A stretch of 54,474 nt of DNA from Alcanivoracaceae bacterium. GTDB lineage: Bacteria > Pseudomonadota > Gammaproteobacteria > Pseudomonadales > Alcanivoracaceae. The position numbers were made by a program, and so were the translations under genes. Where the stretch lies: positions 1-54,474 of the forward strand of contig DAHVSB010000006.1 in NCBI GenBank assembly GCA_027324795.1, written 5' to 3'. Below are positions 1 to 10,844 of this stretch, one piece after another; within the stretch, counting starts at the first letter, position 1; each line of letters opens with the position of its first letter. The notes under the pieces are model-generated. The model searched no databases. It was not told the origin of the DNA and was given only the letters and a program-made list of their open reading frames with translations.

Positions 1-157
1 ATGCATCATCGCCACGCTCACGGATGGCACGAATAATACTCGCCACCCGCTCGCCCACTTCCACATCGCGCTCCTCACTCCAAGCGGTAAGGGCATCTAG
101 TTGTTGCCAAAAGTCGTCCGCCTGCGTGCTTAATCGGTTCACTGAAAAATCGCTCAT
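1..157 (-). CDS. hisD: Histidinol dehydrogenase, N-terminal fragment (runs off the window edge)
   Basis: Reverse complement of 157..1 reads [52 protein letters not shown], resembling the HisD N-terminus; ATGA overlap with the hisG stop (154-157). Not in the ORF track because truncated. Confidence 0.8.
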   Translation of the reverse strand, partial: MSDFSVNRLSTQADDFWQQLDALTAWSEERDVEVGERVASIIRAIRERGDDA

Positions 158-813
158 GCGCTTTCTCCTTGAACTTTAGCCGCAACAGCATCAGCCAATA
201 AATCAATTATCTGTTGGATTTCTTGATGACGCGTTTTCATGCTGGCCTGGTTAACCACTAAGCGGCTAGATATATGGGCAATGAGCTCAGTGGGCTCAAG
301 GCCATTAGCACGCAAGGTGTTACCCGTGTCCACCACATCCACGATACGGTCAGCAAGGCCAACTATGGGTGCCAATTCCATGGCGCCATAAAGCTTTATC
401 ACATCTGCTTGCTGGCCCTTGCTGGCATAATAGCGGCGCGTAATATCTACAAACTTTGTAGCCACTCGAATGCGACCGTGAATAGGAGCGGCATCCTTAG
501 GTGCAGCCACCATCAATTTGCAGCGAGCAATATGCAAGTCTAGGGGTTCATAAATACCGGCTCCGCCATGTTCCATAAGCACGTCTTTGCCAGCTACGCC
601 CAAGTCCGCAGCACCGTATTGCACATAGGGAGGCACGTCTGTGGCGCGGATAATGATGATTTTCACATCTGGGCGATTGGTGTCGAAAATAAGCTTTCGA
701 GACTTCTCAGGGTCTTCTAGCATATGAATGCCTGCCGCTTCTAGCAGTGGCAGGGTTTCTTTTAAAATACGGCCTTTAGACAAGGCGATGGTCAACGGCT
801 TTTGAGTGGCCAT
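154..813 (-). CDS. hisG: ATP phosphoribosyltransferase, short form
   Basis: 219 aa; [23 protein letters not shown] and [16 protein letters not shown] motifs; next to hisD. Confidence 0.95.
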   Translation of the reverse strand: MATQKPLTIALSKGRILKETLPLLEAAGIHMLEDPEKSRKLIFDTNRPDVKIIIIRATDVPPYVQYGAADLGVAGKDVLMEHGGAGIYEPLDLHIARCKLMVAAPKDAAPIHGRIRVATKFVDITRRYYASKGQQADVIKLYGAMELAPIVGLADRIVDVVDTGNTLRANGLEPTELIAHISSRLVVNQASMKTRHQEIQQIIDLLADAVAAKVQGESA

Positions 814-845
814 GACATTCCTCAGTGTTTAGTGAATTTAGTGGC

Positions 846-2117
<1,272 letters not shown>

Positions 2118-2127
2118 TTAAAGAGGT

Positions 2128-2370
2128 TTAGCCTTGCTGCTTTGCCCATTCATCGGGGGTAAAAATTTGCATTTCCACTGCGTGGATAGCGCCACTGGCA
2201 ATATGTTCATTCAAACAACCGTAAACAAGCTGTTGGCGACGCACTCGATTTAAGCCCTCAAATGCTGGCGCCACCACCAACACTTGAAACTTACCGCCGC
2301 CACCTTCCACTCTCACCTCGGCGTTTTCAATACCTGCGGCCACTAAGGCCTGAACCTGTGATGCATCCAC
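2128..2370 (-). CDS. ibaG: BolA/IbaG family protein
   Basis: 80 aa BolA-like; adjacent to murA as in other gammaproteobacteria. Confidence 0.85.
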   Translation of the reverse strand: MDASQVQALVAAGIENAEVRVEGGGGKFQVLVVAPAFEGLNRVRRQQLVYGCLNEHIASGAIHAVEMQIFTPDEWAKQQG

Positions 2371-2449
2371 GCTGTAAAACCTCTCATTTATTTAATTTGC
2401 AAAAACCGCTATATGATAAGGGTTTTCGCCATAAAAAGCAGAACACTTA

Positions 2450-3088
2450 TTATTCTGTTTCTGCAGAAATTTCATCTAATCCCAAATCCGCAGACCAGTT
2501 GTTAATTACTTTATCTAAATCATTGTCGTTCGCCGCCATATCTTGAGCGAACTGGATTTGGAAAATACGACCTAGGTTCAAGTTATTTACAATGACATTG
2601 TCCACTTTCCATTGCTCATCGCTAAGGGTCATGGTGTAAGCAATGGGCAGCACTTTGCCATCCTCGGTTTCAAACTCCATTTGTACACGGGCACGATTGC
2701 CTCGCACATCGCCATCAGCCAAAGGCAAAACTCGGTAACTTTGTCCCTCGTACAGGGTGATACCCGCCGCATAAGTATTCACTAAACTCGCGCGAAACTG
2801 CTGTAAAAACTTATTACGCTGCTCACGGTTAGCTTGGCTGAAATACTCTCCCATCACGGCACGTGTAATACGGCGAAAGTCCACCATGGCATCTAATTCT
2901 TCATCCACTACCTTTTGGGCGTAGCGGGGGTCTGCCTCCAGCTTCTCACGGTCGGCCTCAATGCGTTCCACTAGCCTATCCACTGCCACCCGAATCACCT
3001 CATCGGGAGATTGCTGCGCATAAGCTAAACTTGAGCTCAACATAACAAAAGCCACGACCAACCACTGTAAAAACCCTTGCCTTTTCAT
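2450..3088 (-). CDS. mlaC: Phospholipid-binding protein MlaC (Ttg2D)
   Basis: Signal peptide; VDFRRITRAVMGEYFSQANREQRNKFLQQFRASLVNTYA motif of the MlaC/Ttg2D family. Confidence 0.9.
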   Translation of the reverse strand: MKRQGFLQWLVVAFVMLSSSLAYAQQSPDEVIRVAVDRLVERIEADREKLEADPRYAQKVVDEELDAMVDFRRITRAVMGEYFSQANREQRNKFLQQFRASLVNTYAAGITLYEGQSYRVLPLADGDVRGNRARVQMEFETEDGKVLPIAYTMTLSDEQWKVDNVIVNNLNLGRIFQIQFAQDMAANDNDLDKVINNWSADLGLDEISAETE

Positions 3089-3291
3089 TGCTTAAACCTC
3101 TTTTTTATAAATAATCATTTGTTCACTTGGGATGGGCTGAGTATTTTGTTGTTACCACTGTTGCCAAAAGTACTGCCCGTCATTTTCTCTATGACCACAA
3201 CAATCAACCGATTACTGCACAATACCTCTATCACCACACCACTTTTGGCGCGTTGGCATGTATACTAGCGAAATCAATTAAGAGAGACATT

Positions 3292-4263
3292 ATGACGCAT
3301 TCATTTCTTACTGCTGGGCGCCGTGTTTTAGAAATTGAAGCCGCCGCCATCACTGCACAAATCGACTCTATTAACGAGCAGTTTGAACAAACCTGCAAAC
3401 GCATACTCGATTCTAGGGGCCGCGTTATTGTGACAGGCATGGGCAAATCTGGCCATATTGCAGCCAAGGTTGCAGCTACCTTAGCTAGCACAGGCACCCC
3501 CGCTTTCTTTGTGCATCCTGCCGAAGCCTCGCACGGAGACTTAGGCATGATAACACCAGAAGATATAGTGCTCGCCTTTTCCAACTCTGGTGAAACTAGC
3601 GAGGTACTCGCCATTTTACCTGTGTTAAAACGCCGCAGTATTCCGCTGATCAGCCTCACTGGTCGCCCTGAATCCACCTTGGCTACGCAAGCGGATATTC
3701 ATATTCCTGTTATCGTGCATGAAGAGGCCTGCCCCTTAAATTTAGCGCCCACCTCTAGCACCACTGCCGCATTAGCTATGGGAGATGCCCTCGCTATTGC
3801 CCTGCTAGAAGCACGAGACTTTTCTGCCGAAGATTTTGCTCTTTCTCACCCTGGCGGTAGCTTAGGTCGGCGGTTGTTACTACAGGTGGCAGACATTATG
3901 CATACGGGAGAGCGCTTGCCCGTGGTTTCCACACACACACCCATTCGTGAAGCCATCATAAAAATCAGCCAAAAAGGCCTAGGCATGACAGCTGTTGTGC
4001 ACGCTAGCGGTGTCTTGGCTGGCGTTTTTACTGATGGTGACTTGCGCCGCCTCTTTGACCAAAACAATCTTGATCTGCAAACTACTCCCATTGAGCAGGT
4101 AATGACCAAAAACCCTGTGGTGGCAACCTCCAAAATGCTAGCCGCCGAGGCACTTAACCTTATGGAAACGAGGAAGATTAATGGTCTTATTGTGGTCAAC
4201 GATAGCAGTGAGCCCGTGGGGGCGCTCAACATGCACGACCTATTAAAAGCAGGAGTTGTATAA
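3292..4263 (+). CDS. kdsD: Arabinose-5-phosphate isomerase (SIS + CBS domains)
   Basis: GMGKSGHIAAKVAATLASTGTPAFFVHPAEASHGDLGMI; start set at MTHSFLTAGRRVLEIEAAAI (ATG 3292, RBS-like agagaga) rather than the longer ORF. Confidence 0.95.
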   Translation: MTHSFLTAGRRVLEIEAAAITAQIDSINEQFEQTCKRILDSRGRVIVTGMGKSGHIAAKVAATLASTGTPAFFVHPAEASHGDLGMITPEDIVLAFSNSGETSEVLAILPVLKRRSIPLISLTGRPESTLATQADIHIPVIVHEEACPLNLAPTSSTTAALAMGDALAIALLEARDFSAEDFALSHPGGSLGRRLLLQVADIMHTGERLPVVSTHTPIREAIIKISQKGLGMTAVVHASGVLAGVFTDGDLRRLFDQNNLDLQTTPIEQVMTKNPVVATSKMLAAEALNLMETRKINGLIVVNDSSEPVGALNMHDLLKAGVV

Positions 4264-4788
4264 GTGCGATACCGTATTAATGATGATGAGCTCCGAGAGA
4301 AAGCTCGCCGCTTAAAGCTCATGGCTTTTGATGTGGACGGCGTTATGACAGATGGTCGCTTAGTTTTTAACGCCGATGGCGAAGTCGTAAAAGTTTTTCA
4401 TGCGTTGGATGGCCAAGGACTAAAGTTTCTGCGTGAAGCCGGCATCAAACTTGCCATTATTACGGGCCGCAATTCGCCCATGGTGCAAAAGCGCGCCAAT
4501 GACTTAGGATTCCATAAAGTCGTACAAGGCCGAGACGACAAGGGCATAGTGCTTCAAGCCATTGCCAATGAATTTGGCTACTCTTCTGAAGAAGTGGGTT
4601 ACGCCGGTGATGACGTACCTGATGTCTCTGCCTTACAGTGGGCTAGTCTTTCTTTCTCTGTGCCTAATGCCCATCGCAGCGCTTTTAACACCGCCCATAT
4701 TATTACGGAGCGCACAGGCGGCATGGGGGCGGTACGAGACATTTGCGATATCATCCTCGCTGCACGCTTAGGGGAGTCGTTACCGTGA
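4264..4788 (+). CDS. kdsC: 3-deoxy-D-manno-octulosonate 8-phosphate phosphatase
   Basis: HAD motif MAFDVDGVMTDG; GTG start right after the kdsD stop. Confidence 0.95.
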   Translation: MRYRINDDELREKARRLKLMAFDVDGVMTDGRLVFNADGEVVKVFHALDGQGLKFLREAGIKLAIITGRNSPMVQKRANDLGFHKVVQGRDDKGIVLQAIANEFGYSSEEVGYAGDDVPDVSALQWASLSFSVPNAHRSAFNTAHIITERTGGMGAVRDICDIILAARLGESLP

Positions 4789-5342
4789 AAAGTAGCGGCT
4801 TATTTAGCGCCATTGGTGTGCTTGCCTTAAGTCTGCTTACCTTAATGCTGCTGAATGAATGGGATGGACGCTTACCTTCTGATAAAGAGAAGGCAAAAAT
4901 AGCGCCACTGATTATTGCTTATAACATTACGGGCAAAAATTTTACCCCTGAAGGCTACCTAGAATACCGTGTGCATGCTGAACAACTGATAGAAAACGAT
5001 GCCGACAACACCACAGAGTTGGTACAGCCCGATGTACATATTTTTCAGCAGGACAGCCGCCCTCAATGGCACATCACTAGCCGTAATGCTTTGTACACTA
5101 GCGGGCAAAACCAGCTTACCCTTAGCGGTGATGTTTATGCGCAGCAACTTGACGCGGAGCGGCTTTCCATTGAAAGCGACGCGATTACTTATTTTTCCAA
5201 ACAGGAACGCATTAGCACACAACACCCAGTAAGGGTCAAACAAGGCGCCAACATTACCACCGCAGGGGGCATGCAAGCAGATGCCAACACCGGTATTTTA
5301 GAATTATTTAGCCCAGTGGAGAGCCGTTATGCAATGCCGTAA
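4785..5342 (+). CDS. lptC: LPS export system protein LptC
   Basis: Position between kdsC and lptA; single TM helix followed by YLEYRVHAEQLI...; GTG start 4785 overlapping the kdsC stop. Confidence 0.88.
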   Translation: MKSSGLFSAIGVLALSLLTLMLLNEWDGRLPSDKEKAKIAPLIIAYNITGKNFTPEGYLEYRVHAEQLIENDADNTTELVQPDVHIFQQDSRPQWHITSRNALYTSGQNQLTLSGDVYAQQLDAERLSIESDAITYFSKQERISTQHPVRVKQGANITTAGGMQADANTGILELFSPVESRYAMP

Positions 5343-5826
5343 GGCACTTATCTACAGCTGTTTATTGTTTGGTATTTGGGGCTATAGCAGTCAAGTTACC
5401 GCTCAAGAAAGCACCAATGACGAAATAATTATTAGCGCCAACAGCGCGCGCTTTCATCAAAGCGAAGGCTGGGGCATTTACCAAGGCAAAGCGGAACTTG
5501 AACAAGGCCAACGCCACATGGCCGCCGATACCATCAAGCTGTTTATAGATAAAAACGGTGACCTTGAACGTGTAGAAGCAGAAGGAAACCCTGTAACGCT
5601 TCGTGATGGGGAAGACATCCAAGCTCGCGCTGATTTTTTACTGTACGAGGTAAAAGCAGACACTATTACCCTTACCAAAAATGCATACATCAATAGCGAA
5701 GGTCGAACCTTTGAAGGTGCCAAAGTGGTGTATCATCTCACCACTCGAAATGTTGAAGCTGATGGCGGCGATGAAGGTGAGCGCGTCAGGTTAGTGATAC
5801 CAGCGGATAAAAAGGGTGACAAATGA
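5329..5826 (+). CDS. lptA: LPS export periplasmic protein LptA
   Basis: Signal peptide, OstA-like repeats ([39 protein letters not shown]). Confidence 0.92.
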   Translation: MQCRKALIYSCLLFGIWGYSSQVTAQESTNDEIIISANSARFHQSEGWGIYQGKAELEQGQRHMAADTIKLFIDKNGDLERVEAEGNPVTLRDGEDIQARADFLLYEVKADTITLTKNAYINSEGRTFEGAKVVYHLTTRNVEADGGDEGERVRLVIPADKKGDK

Positions 5827-6548
5827 AGCAACTGAAGGCTCACAACTTGGCCAAAAGCTATAAAGGCCGCCGTGTAATTGAAGATGTATCTCTGTCAGTA
5901 AACTCCGGCCAAGTTGTAGGTTTACTTGGCCCAAATGGTGCAGGCAAAACCACCTGTTTTTATATGATTGTGGGCCTAGTGCCCCCAGATTCCGGTTACA
6001 TTACTATTGGTGACGAGGATATCACTGCCCTGCCCATGCACAACCGAGCCAAAAAAGGGATCGGTTATTTGCCTCAGGATGCTAGTATTTTTCGCCGCCT
6101 CACTGTAGCTGACAATATTATGGCTATTTTAGAAACTCGCAAAGAGCTTAGCCGCCAGCAACGCCAAGAAGAGCTCGAAAAGCTACTCGAGGAATTCCAT
6201 ATCACGCATATCCGCGACAGCTTAGGCATGAGCTTATCTGGAGGTGAAAGGCGGCGCGCTGAGATCGCTCGCGGCCTAGCCACAGATCCAGCGTTCATTT
6301 TATTAGACGAACCGTTTGCAGGCGTTGATCCCATTTCAGTAAACGATATCAAAAGTATTATTCGCCACCTCAGCGAGCGCAATATTGGCGTCCTAATCAC
6401 CGACCACAATGTGCGTGAAACACTGGATATCTGTAACACCGCCTATATTGTCAGCGCAGGCCATATCCTTGCTGAAGGAAGTCCTGAAGAAGTGCTCGCC
6501 AACCAGCAAGTACGGGACGTCTACCTGGGAGCGGATTTCAGGCTTTAA
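5823..6548 (+). CDS. lptB: LPS export ABC transporter ATP-binding protein LptB
   Basis: Walker [10 protein letters not shown], signature [16 protein letters not shown], Walker [14 protein letters not shown]. Confidence 0.97.
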   Translation: MKQLKAHNLAKSYKGRRVIEDVSLSVNSGQVVGLLGPNGAGKTTCFYMIVGLVPPDSGYITIGDEDITALPMHNRAKKGIGYLPQDASIFRRLTVADNIMAILETRKELSRQQRQEELEKLLEEFHITHIRDSLGMSLSGGERRRAEIARGLATDPAFILLDEPFAGVDPISVNDIKSIIRHLSERNIGVLITDHNVRETLDICNTAYIVSAGHILAEGSPEEVLANQQVRDVYLGADFRL

Positions 6549-6759
6549 TTGTCTAAGATTAACTCAATAATAAATTTCCTAATAGCGCCACTACCCAAGC
6601 TTATAACTTCATGCCATGATGGAGTTGTGGTTTAGAACGAGGCGCCTACGACACGCATTCATGTACCTAGGCTGCCCACTCAAACCGCACTTTGATACAA
6701 TTCTGGCCCTCACCTATGCTAATAGGCGGGCCCGATAATAAGACTGAGAGGAGTCAGCT

Positions 6760-7059
6760 ATGCAAATAGAAGTTGTTGGTCGCCATTTAGATATCACAGA
6801 CGCACTTCGCAACTATGTGCATGATAAATTCTCACGTATTGATCGTCATATCGATACCATCACTAGCGTTAGGGTCACCTTGGCGCCTGAGCCTAACGCC
6901 CACAAGGCCGAATCCACCATCCGCCTAGCTGGTAACGAGCTGTTTGCTTCGGCTGAAGCGCACGATATGTACGCTGCCATTGACCTACTTATCGATAAAA
7001 TGGATGGCCAAGTGCGCAAACATAAAGGTAAAATTGTTAACCGCAACCAGGGTAATTAA
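6760..7059 (+). CDS. hpf: Ribosome hibernation promoting factor, short form
   Basis: 99 aa, MQIEVVGRHLDITDALRNYVHDKFSRIDRH; upstream of ptsN. Confidence 0.93.
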   Translation: MQIEVVGRHLDITDALRNYVHDKFSRIDRHIDTITSVRVTLAPEPNAHKAESTIRLAGNELFASAEAHDMYAAIDLLIDKMDGQVRKHKGKIVNRNQGN

Positions 7060-7081
7060 CTGACCAACACGGGCTAAAATA

Positions 7082-7555
7082 ATGCGCATGCGAGATCTGC
7101 TCACCCCTGAAACCACGTTTTTCCAGGTGGAAGGGGCTAACAAAAAAAAGCTTTTAGAGTTCATTGCTGAACGCTTGGCTGAGCTCAATCCAGAGCTAGA
7201 GGTTGATACCGTATTTGATGCATTGCTTGCTCGTGAAAGGTTAGGTACCACCGCTCTTGGGGAAGGCATTGCTCTTCCCCATTGCCGTTTAGGGTGCTGC
7301 ACCCAGCCACGCGGTTTGCTACTCACCCTCAAAGACCCAATCGAGTTTGACGCTCAAGACAATCAAGCCGTGGATGTTATTTTTATGCTCTTAGTGCCCG
7401 ACAGCGACCCAGAAGAGCACCTCAACACCCTCAGCCGCATTGCTGCACTCTTTAGCCAAGCAGAATATCGTGATGCTTTGCGCGCAGCCAACACCAAAGA
7501 CGCGCTTTACCGCGCCGCCATCAACTCTAGCATAGAGCTAGAACTGGCAAGCTAA
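7082..7555 (+). CDS. ptsN: PTS IIA-like nitrogen regulatory protein
   Basis: EIIA-type fold motif ALGEGIALPHCRLG; between hpf and rapZ. Confidence 0.93.
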   Translation: MRMRDLLTPETTFFQVEGANKKKLLEFIAERLAELNPELEVDTVFDALLARERLGTTALGEGIALPHCRLGCCTQPRGLLLTLKDPIEFDAQDNQAVDVIFMLLVPDSDPEEHLNTLSRIAALFSQAEYRDALRAANTKDALYRAAINSSIELELAS

Positions 7556-7574
7556 CACCGAGGCTTATTGAGTT

Positions 7575-8429
7575 ATGAAGTTACTGATTGTGAGTGGCCG
7601 TTCCGGCTCCGGAAAAACCACCGCCCTACAAGCCCTTGAAGATCAAGGCTATTACTGTGTTGATAATTTACCTTTAGGGCTTCTACCTGCGTTAGCAGAA
7701 CAACTACTGACCGAACTGCCTTTGGACTCACAAAATGTCGCTGTGGGCATCGATGCACGCAATTTACGCTCGCAACTCCCGCAGTTTGGCGAGCTACTGG
7801 CCCAAGTTAAAAACCCTTCGCTGCAATGCGAAGTTATCTACTTAGATGCCGATGCAGACACGTTGCTAAAACGCTTTAGCTCCACCCGCCGTCGCCACCC
7901 CTTAAGCGACCATGATATGTCGTTATCTGAAGCTATTGCACATGAAAAAGAGCTTTTGAGCAGCATCCAAGAAGTGGCAGACTTATTAATCGACACACGC
8001 CAACTCACTCCCCATGAGCTGCGAAATTTAGTGCGTGAACGTGTGGCCCAGCGCGAAGATGAGCTATCTTTGTTGATCCAGTCCTTTGGGTTTAAGCACG
8101 GCGCTCCCACGGATGCTGACCTAGTGTTTGATGTTAGAATGCTGCCCAATCCCTACTGGGACACAGAGCTGCGTCCATACAATGGCAAGCAGCAACCGGT
8201 GATTGATTTCCTAGATAACCAACCGCAAAGCGCTGATATTCTACAGGATATAGAGCAGTTGCTACTTTCATGGTTGCCACGCTATCAGCACAGTGATCGC
8301 AGCTATATCACAGTGGCCATTGGTTGCACCGGGGGGCAGCACAGGTCAGTTTATACCGCTGAAGCGATTGCTAAACGCCTTAGCGAGCACCACTGGCCCG
8401 CCAAGGTTCGGCACTTACATATGCGCTAG
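7575..8429 (+). CDS. rapZ: RNase adapter protein RapZ
   Basis: GRSGSGKTTALQALEDQGYYCVDNLP and IGCTGGQHRSVYTAEAIA. Confidence 0.96.
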   Translation: MKLLIVSGRSGSGKTTALQALEDQGYYCVDNLPLGLLPALAEQLLTELPLDSQNVAVGIDARNLRSQLPQFGELLAQVKNPSLQCEVIYLDADADTLLKRFSSTRRRHPLSDHDMSLSEAIAHEKELLSSIQEVADLLIDTRQLTPHELRNLVRERVAQREDELSLLIQSFGFKHGAPTDADLVFDVRMLPNPYWDTELRPYNGKQQPVIDFLDNQPQSADILQDIEQLLLSWLPRYQHSDRSYITVAIGCTGGQHRSVYTAEAIAKRLSEHHWPAKVRHLHMR

Positions 8430-9788
8430 TTATGCACCTGCCACTGTGAGAGGAGCAAGCAATAAGCTCCCAGTATGGATACCGCCACGCTGGTCAACGT
8501 CATTGCCCACAGCCTCTATGCTCATAAACATATCTGCAAGGTTCCCCGCCACGGTGAATTCTTCTAGTGGATGCGCAATGACACCATTTTCTACCCAATA
8601 CCCTGCGGCACCGCGGGAATAGTCCCCCGTCAGGGCATTGACTCCTTGCCCCATTAGCTCAGTCACCAAAATACCTGTGCCCATTTGTTCGCATAATTGC
8701 GCCAAATTTTTATCGCCTGCAGGCAGAGCCAAATTACGCACACCGCCACCATTACCCGTGGGCGCAAGACCTAAACGGCGCGAAGAATATAAGCTCAACA
8801 CATAGCTGCGCAACACTCCCGCTTCTACAAAATTCTGTGCGCGTGTCGGCAATCCATCACTATCGAACGGTGCAGAAGCGGGTCCTTGGAGCAAATGCGG
8901 GTGCTCAGCGAGGGTAACCCACTCGGGAAACACTGGAGTATCTAAACGATCGAGCATAAAAGATGCTTTGCGGTATAAGGCGCCACCACTGATGGCGCTA
9001 ATAAAATGCCCTAGCAAGCCACGCGCCACCTCCGCATGAAAAATCACTGGCCACTTACCAGTAGCTGGCTGCTTAGCCCCTAAACGCGACAAAGTGCGCT
9101 CCGCAGCCTTTGCACCAACTTCTTCAGGTGCCATAAGCATGGCTGGATTGCGGTGAGCGTGGTAATAATAATCACGCTGCATCTCGCCCTTAGCTTCTGC
9201 CACTAAAGCACAGGACATGCCGTGACTGGTGGAAGGATAAGCCGCCACAAAGCCTTGCGTGTTGCCGTAGGCTCGCACACTAAAACCAGAGGTAACGGTG
9301 GCGCCATCGGAGTTAACAATACGCTTATCCTCACGCCCCGCTTGCTCCACCTGTTGCGCCAAAGTAATCGCTTCCTCAGGCGAGAGTGCCCACGGGTGGT
9401 GCAAATCTAATGCCGGCAGCGAGTCTGCCTGTGCTAGCAATTCTTTAGGGGCCAAACCATTCGCTTCGTCTTCACCTGTATGCTTCGCAATCGCCAGAGC
9501 CGCAGCCACTGTTTCTTTGATGCTGTTGGGCGAAGTATCTGTACTGCTCGCAGACCCCGTGCGCTGCCCCACATATACTGTTAACGACACACCTTGGTTA
9601 TGGTGGAATTCGAGCGTATCCACACCGCCCATACGCACTTCCACAGACAAACCCTGGCTCACTCCTAAATTTACTGCAGCCGCACTAGCCCCTTGGCGCT
9701 CAGCTTCTGCTAAAATCTCGTTCACTTGTTGCTTTAACTGCTCCACATCCACTTGGGTGGTGTTTGCATGAGGTGCTAATTTTGTCAT
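8430..9788 (-). CDS. pmbA: Metalloprotease PmbA/TldE
   Basis: 452 aa; TldD/PmbA family sequence; adjacent to yjgA. Confidence 0.94.
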   Translation of the reverse strand: MTKLAPHANTTQVDVEQLKQQVNEILAEAERQGASAAAVNLGVSQGLSVEVRMGGVDTLEFHHNQGVSLTVYVGQRTGSASSTDTSPNSIKETVAAALAIAKHTGEDEANGLAPKELLAQADSLPALDLHHPWALSPEEAITLAQQVEQAGREDKRIVNSDGATVTSGFSVRAYGNTQGFVAAYPSTSHGMSCALVAEAKGEMQRDYYYHAHRNPAMLMAPEEVGAKAAERTLSRLGAKQPATGKWPVIFHAEVARGLLGHFISAISGGALYRKASFMLDRLDTPVFPEWVTLAEHPHLLQGPASAPFDSDGLPTRAQNFVEAGVLRSYVLSLYSSRRLGLAPTGNGGGVRNLALPAGDKNLAQLCEQMGTGILVTELMGQGVNALTGDYSRGAAGYWVENGVIAHPLEEFTVAGNLADMFMSIEAVGNDVDQRGGIHTGSLLLAPLTVAGA

Positions 9789-9838
9789 TTCTTTGCCTAT
9801 ACCACTGGCTTATTTAACACGTAAACAAGGCCACATTA

Positions 9839-10369
9839 ATGAATGATTTTTTCCAAGACGACCATGTGAGTAAAAGTGAGCTCAAACGCGAAAGCGCCCG
9901 CCAACAAAAGCTTGGTGAACAACTCATGACTCTTTCCTCAGAGCAACTCGCGCGTTTGCCACTCAATAGTTCTTTATTAAACGCTCTCAACGAAGCGAAA
10001 CGCATTCATTCCCACGAAGCTCGCCGTCGCCACGCGTCTTATGTGGGCAAACTAGTGCGTGCCTCCGACGATATCGCCATCGAAGAAGCGCTTACCGCCC
10101 TTCAAGACCCGCTGCGCGAGCAACGGTTGCTGCACTGGGTCGAGCGTTTGGAACAAGCACCTCAAGAGAATGCACAACTCTTCAATGAGATACTTAGTTT
10201 TTTCCCACACAGTGATCGCCAACACTTGCGCCAATTAATCCGTCACTTTATCAGCAGCATGCCAGAAGCAGAAAACCCTGACGCAGCCGCCAAACAAAAA
10301 TTTAGACGGGAAAAGCGACGTCTCCATCAATATTTACGGGAGCTTGACCAACAAGCCCCGCTTTATTAA
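9839..10369 (+). CDS. yjgA: DUF615 / YjgA (DarP-like) ribosome-associated protein
   Basis: SKSELKRESARQQKLGEQLMTLSSEQLARLPL; divergent from pmbA as commonly seen. Confidence 0.92.
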   Translation: MNDFFQDDHVSKSELKRESARQQKLGEQLMTLSSEQLARLPLNSSLLNALNEAKRIHSHEARRRHASYVGKLVRASDDIAIEEALTALQDPLREQRLLHWVERLEQAPQENAQLFNEILSFFPHSDRQHLRQLIRHFISSMPEAENPDAAAKQKFRREKRRLHQYLRELDQQAPLY

Positions 10370-10831
10370 TTAGTTTAAAGGCGGCATAAATTGGGCTAAC
10401 TGATCTGAGGTGCGCCGCAAATGCGCACTCAACTGGCTCGCCACATTCGCCAGCATAACCAATGCCCCTTGGGGGTGCCGCTCCTTAAACTGTTCAAACC
10501 CCTTGCGCGTAAGAATAATAATGACTGAATCACGCTGAGCCACCACCGTGGCTGAGCGAGGTGCTTTTTCAAGTAATGCCATTTCGCCGAAGGAATGTCC
10601 CGCCGTTACTGTGGCAATGGCCATTTCTTCTTCCTCTGACAAACGCTTCAACACACGCAAAGTGCCACTTACCACAAAGCACATAAAATCACTGGCATCA
10701 CCTTCAGCGCATACGGTTTCAGCGGTTGCATAGGAATTCACAAAAACAAGTTTGCTTAATGCTTGTAGCTCTGCCGCACCCATTCCCTTGCAAAGTGTCA
10801 TGGCAGCGAGGGCTTGCTGAATATTAGACAT
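10370..10831 (-). CDS. Single-domain cyclic nucleotide-binding protein
   Basis: cNMP-binding fold (AEGDASDFMCFVVSGTLRVLKR...GHSFGEMALLEKAPRSATVVAQRDS). Start placed at ATG 10831 preceded by aaggag, not at 10861 inside tldD. Confidence 0.85.
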   Translation of the reverse strand: MSNIQQALAAMTLCKGMGAAELQALSKLVFVNSYATAETVCAEGDASDFMCFVVSGTLRVLKRLSEEEEMAIATVTAGHSFGEMALLEKAPRSATVVAQRDSVIIILTRKGFEQFKERHPQGALVMLANVASQLSAHLRRTSDQLAQFMPPLN

Positions 10832-10844
10832 TGCGAAAGTCTCC

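Noticed and set aside
274-543. Plus-strand 89-aa ORF inside hisG, and many similar 60-160 aa ORFs in the track (e.g. 3231-3677 -, 9298-9771 +, 18128-18616 +, 21660-21998 -, 22214-22690 -, 37461-37964 -)
   Set aside because: All lie antisense or out of frame within strongly supported CDSs, lack recognisable domains, and look like shadow ORFs from codon bias.
6730-6756. GACT-GAGAGG-AGTC around the hpf RBS as a thermosensor or RBS-sequestering hairpin
   Set aside because: Only 4-bp arms; too weak to support without folding and conservation.
8332-8337. G6 run in rapZ
   Set aside because: Encodes the conserved IGCTGGQHRSVY motif; a coding constraint, not evidence of a slippery site.
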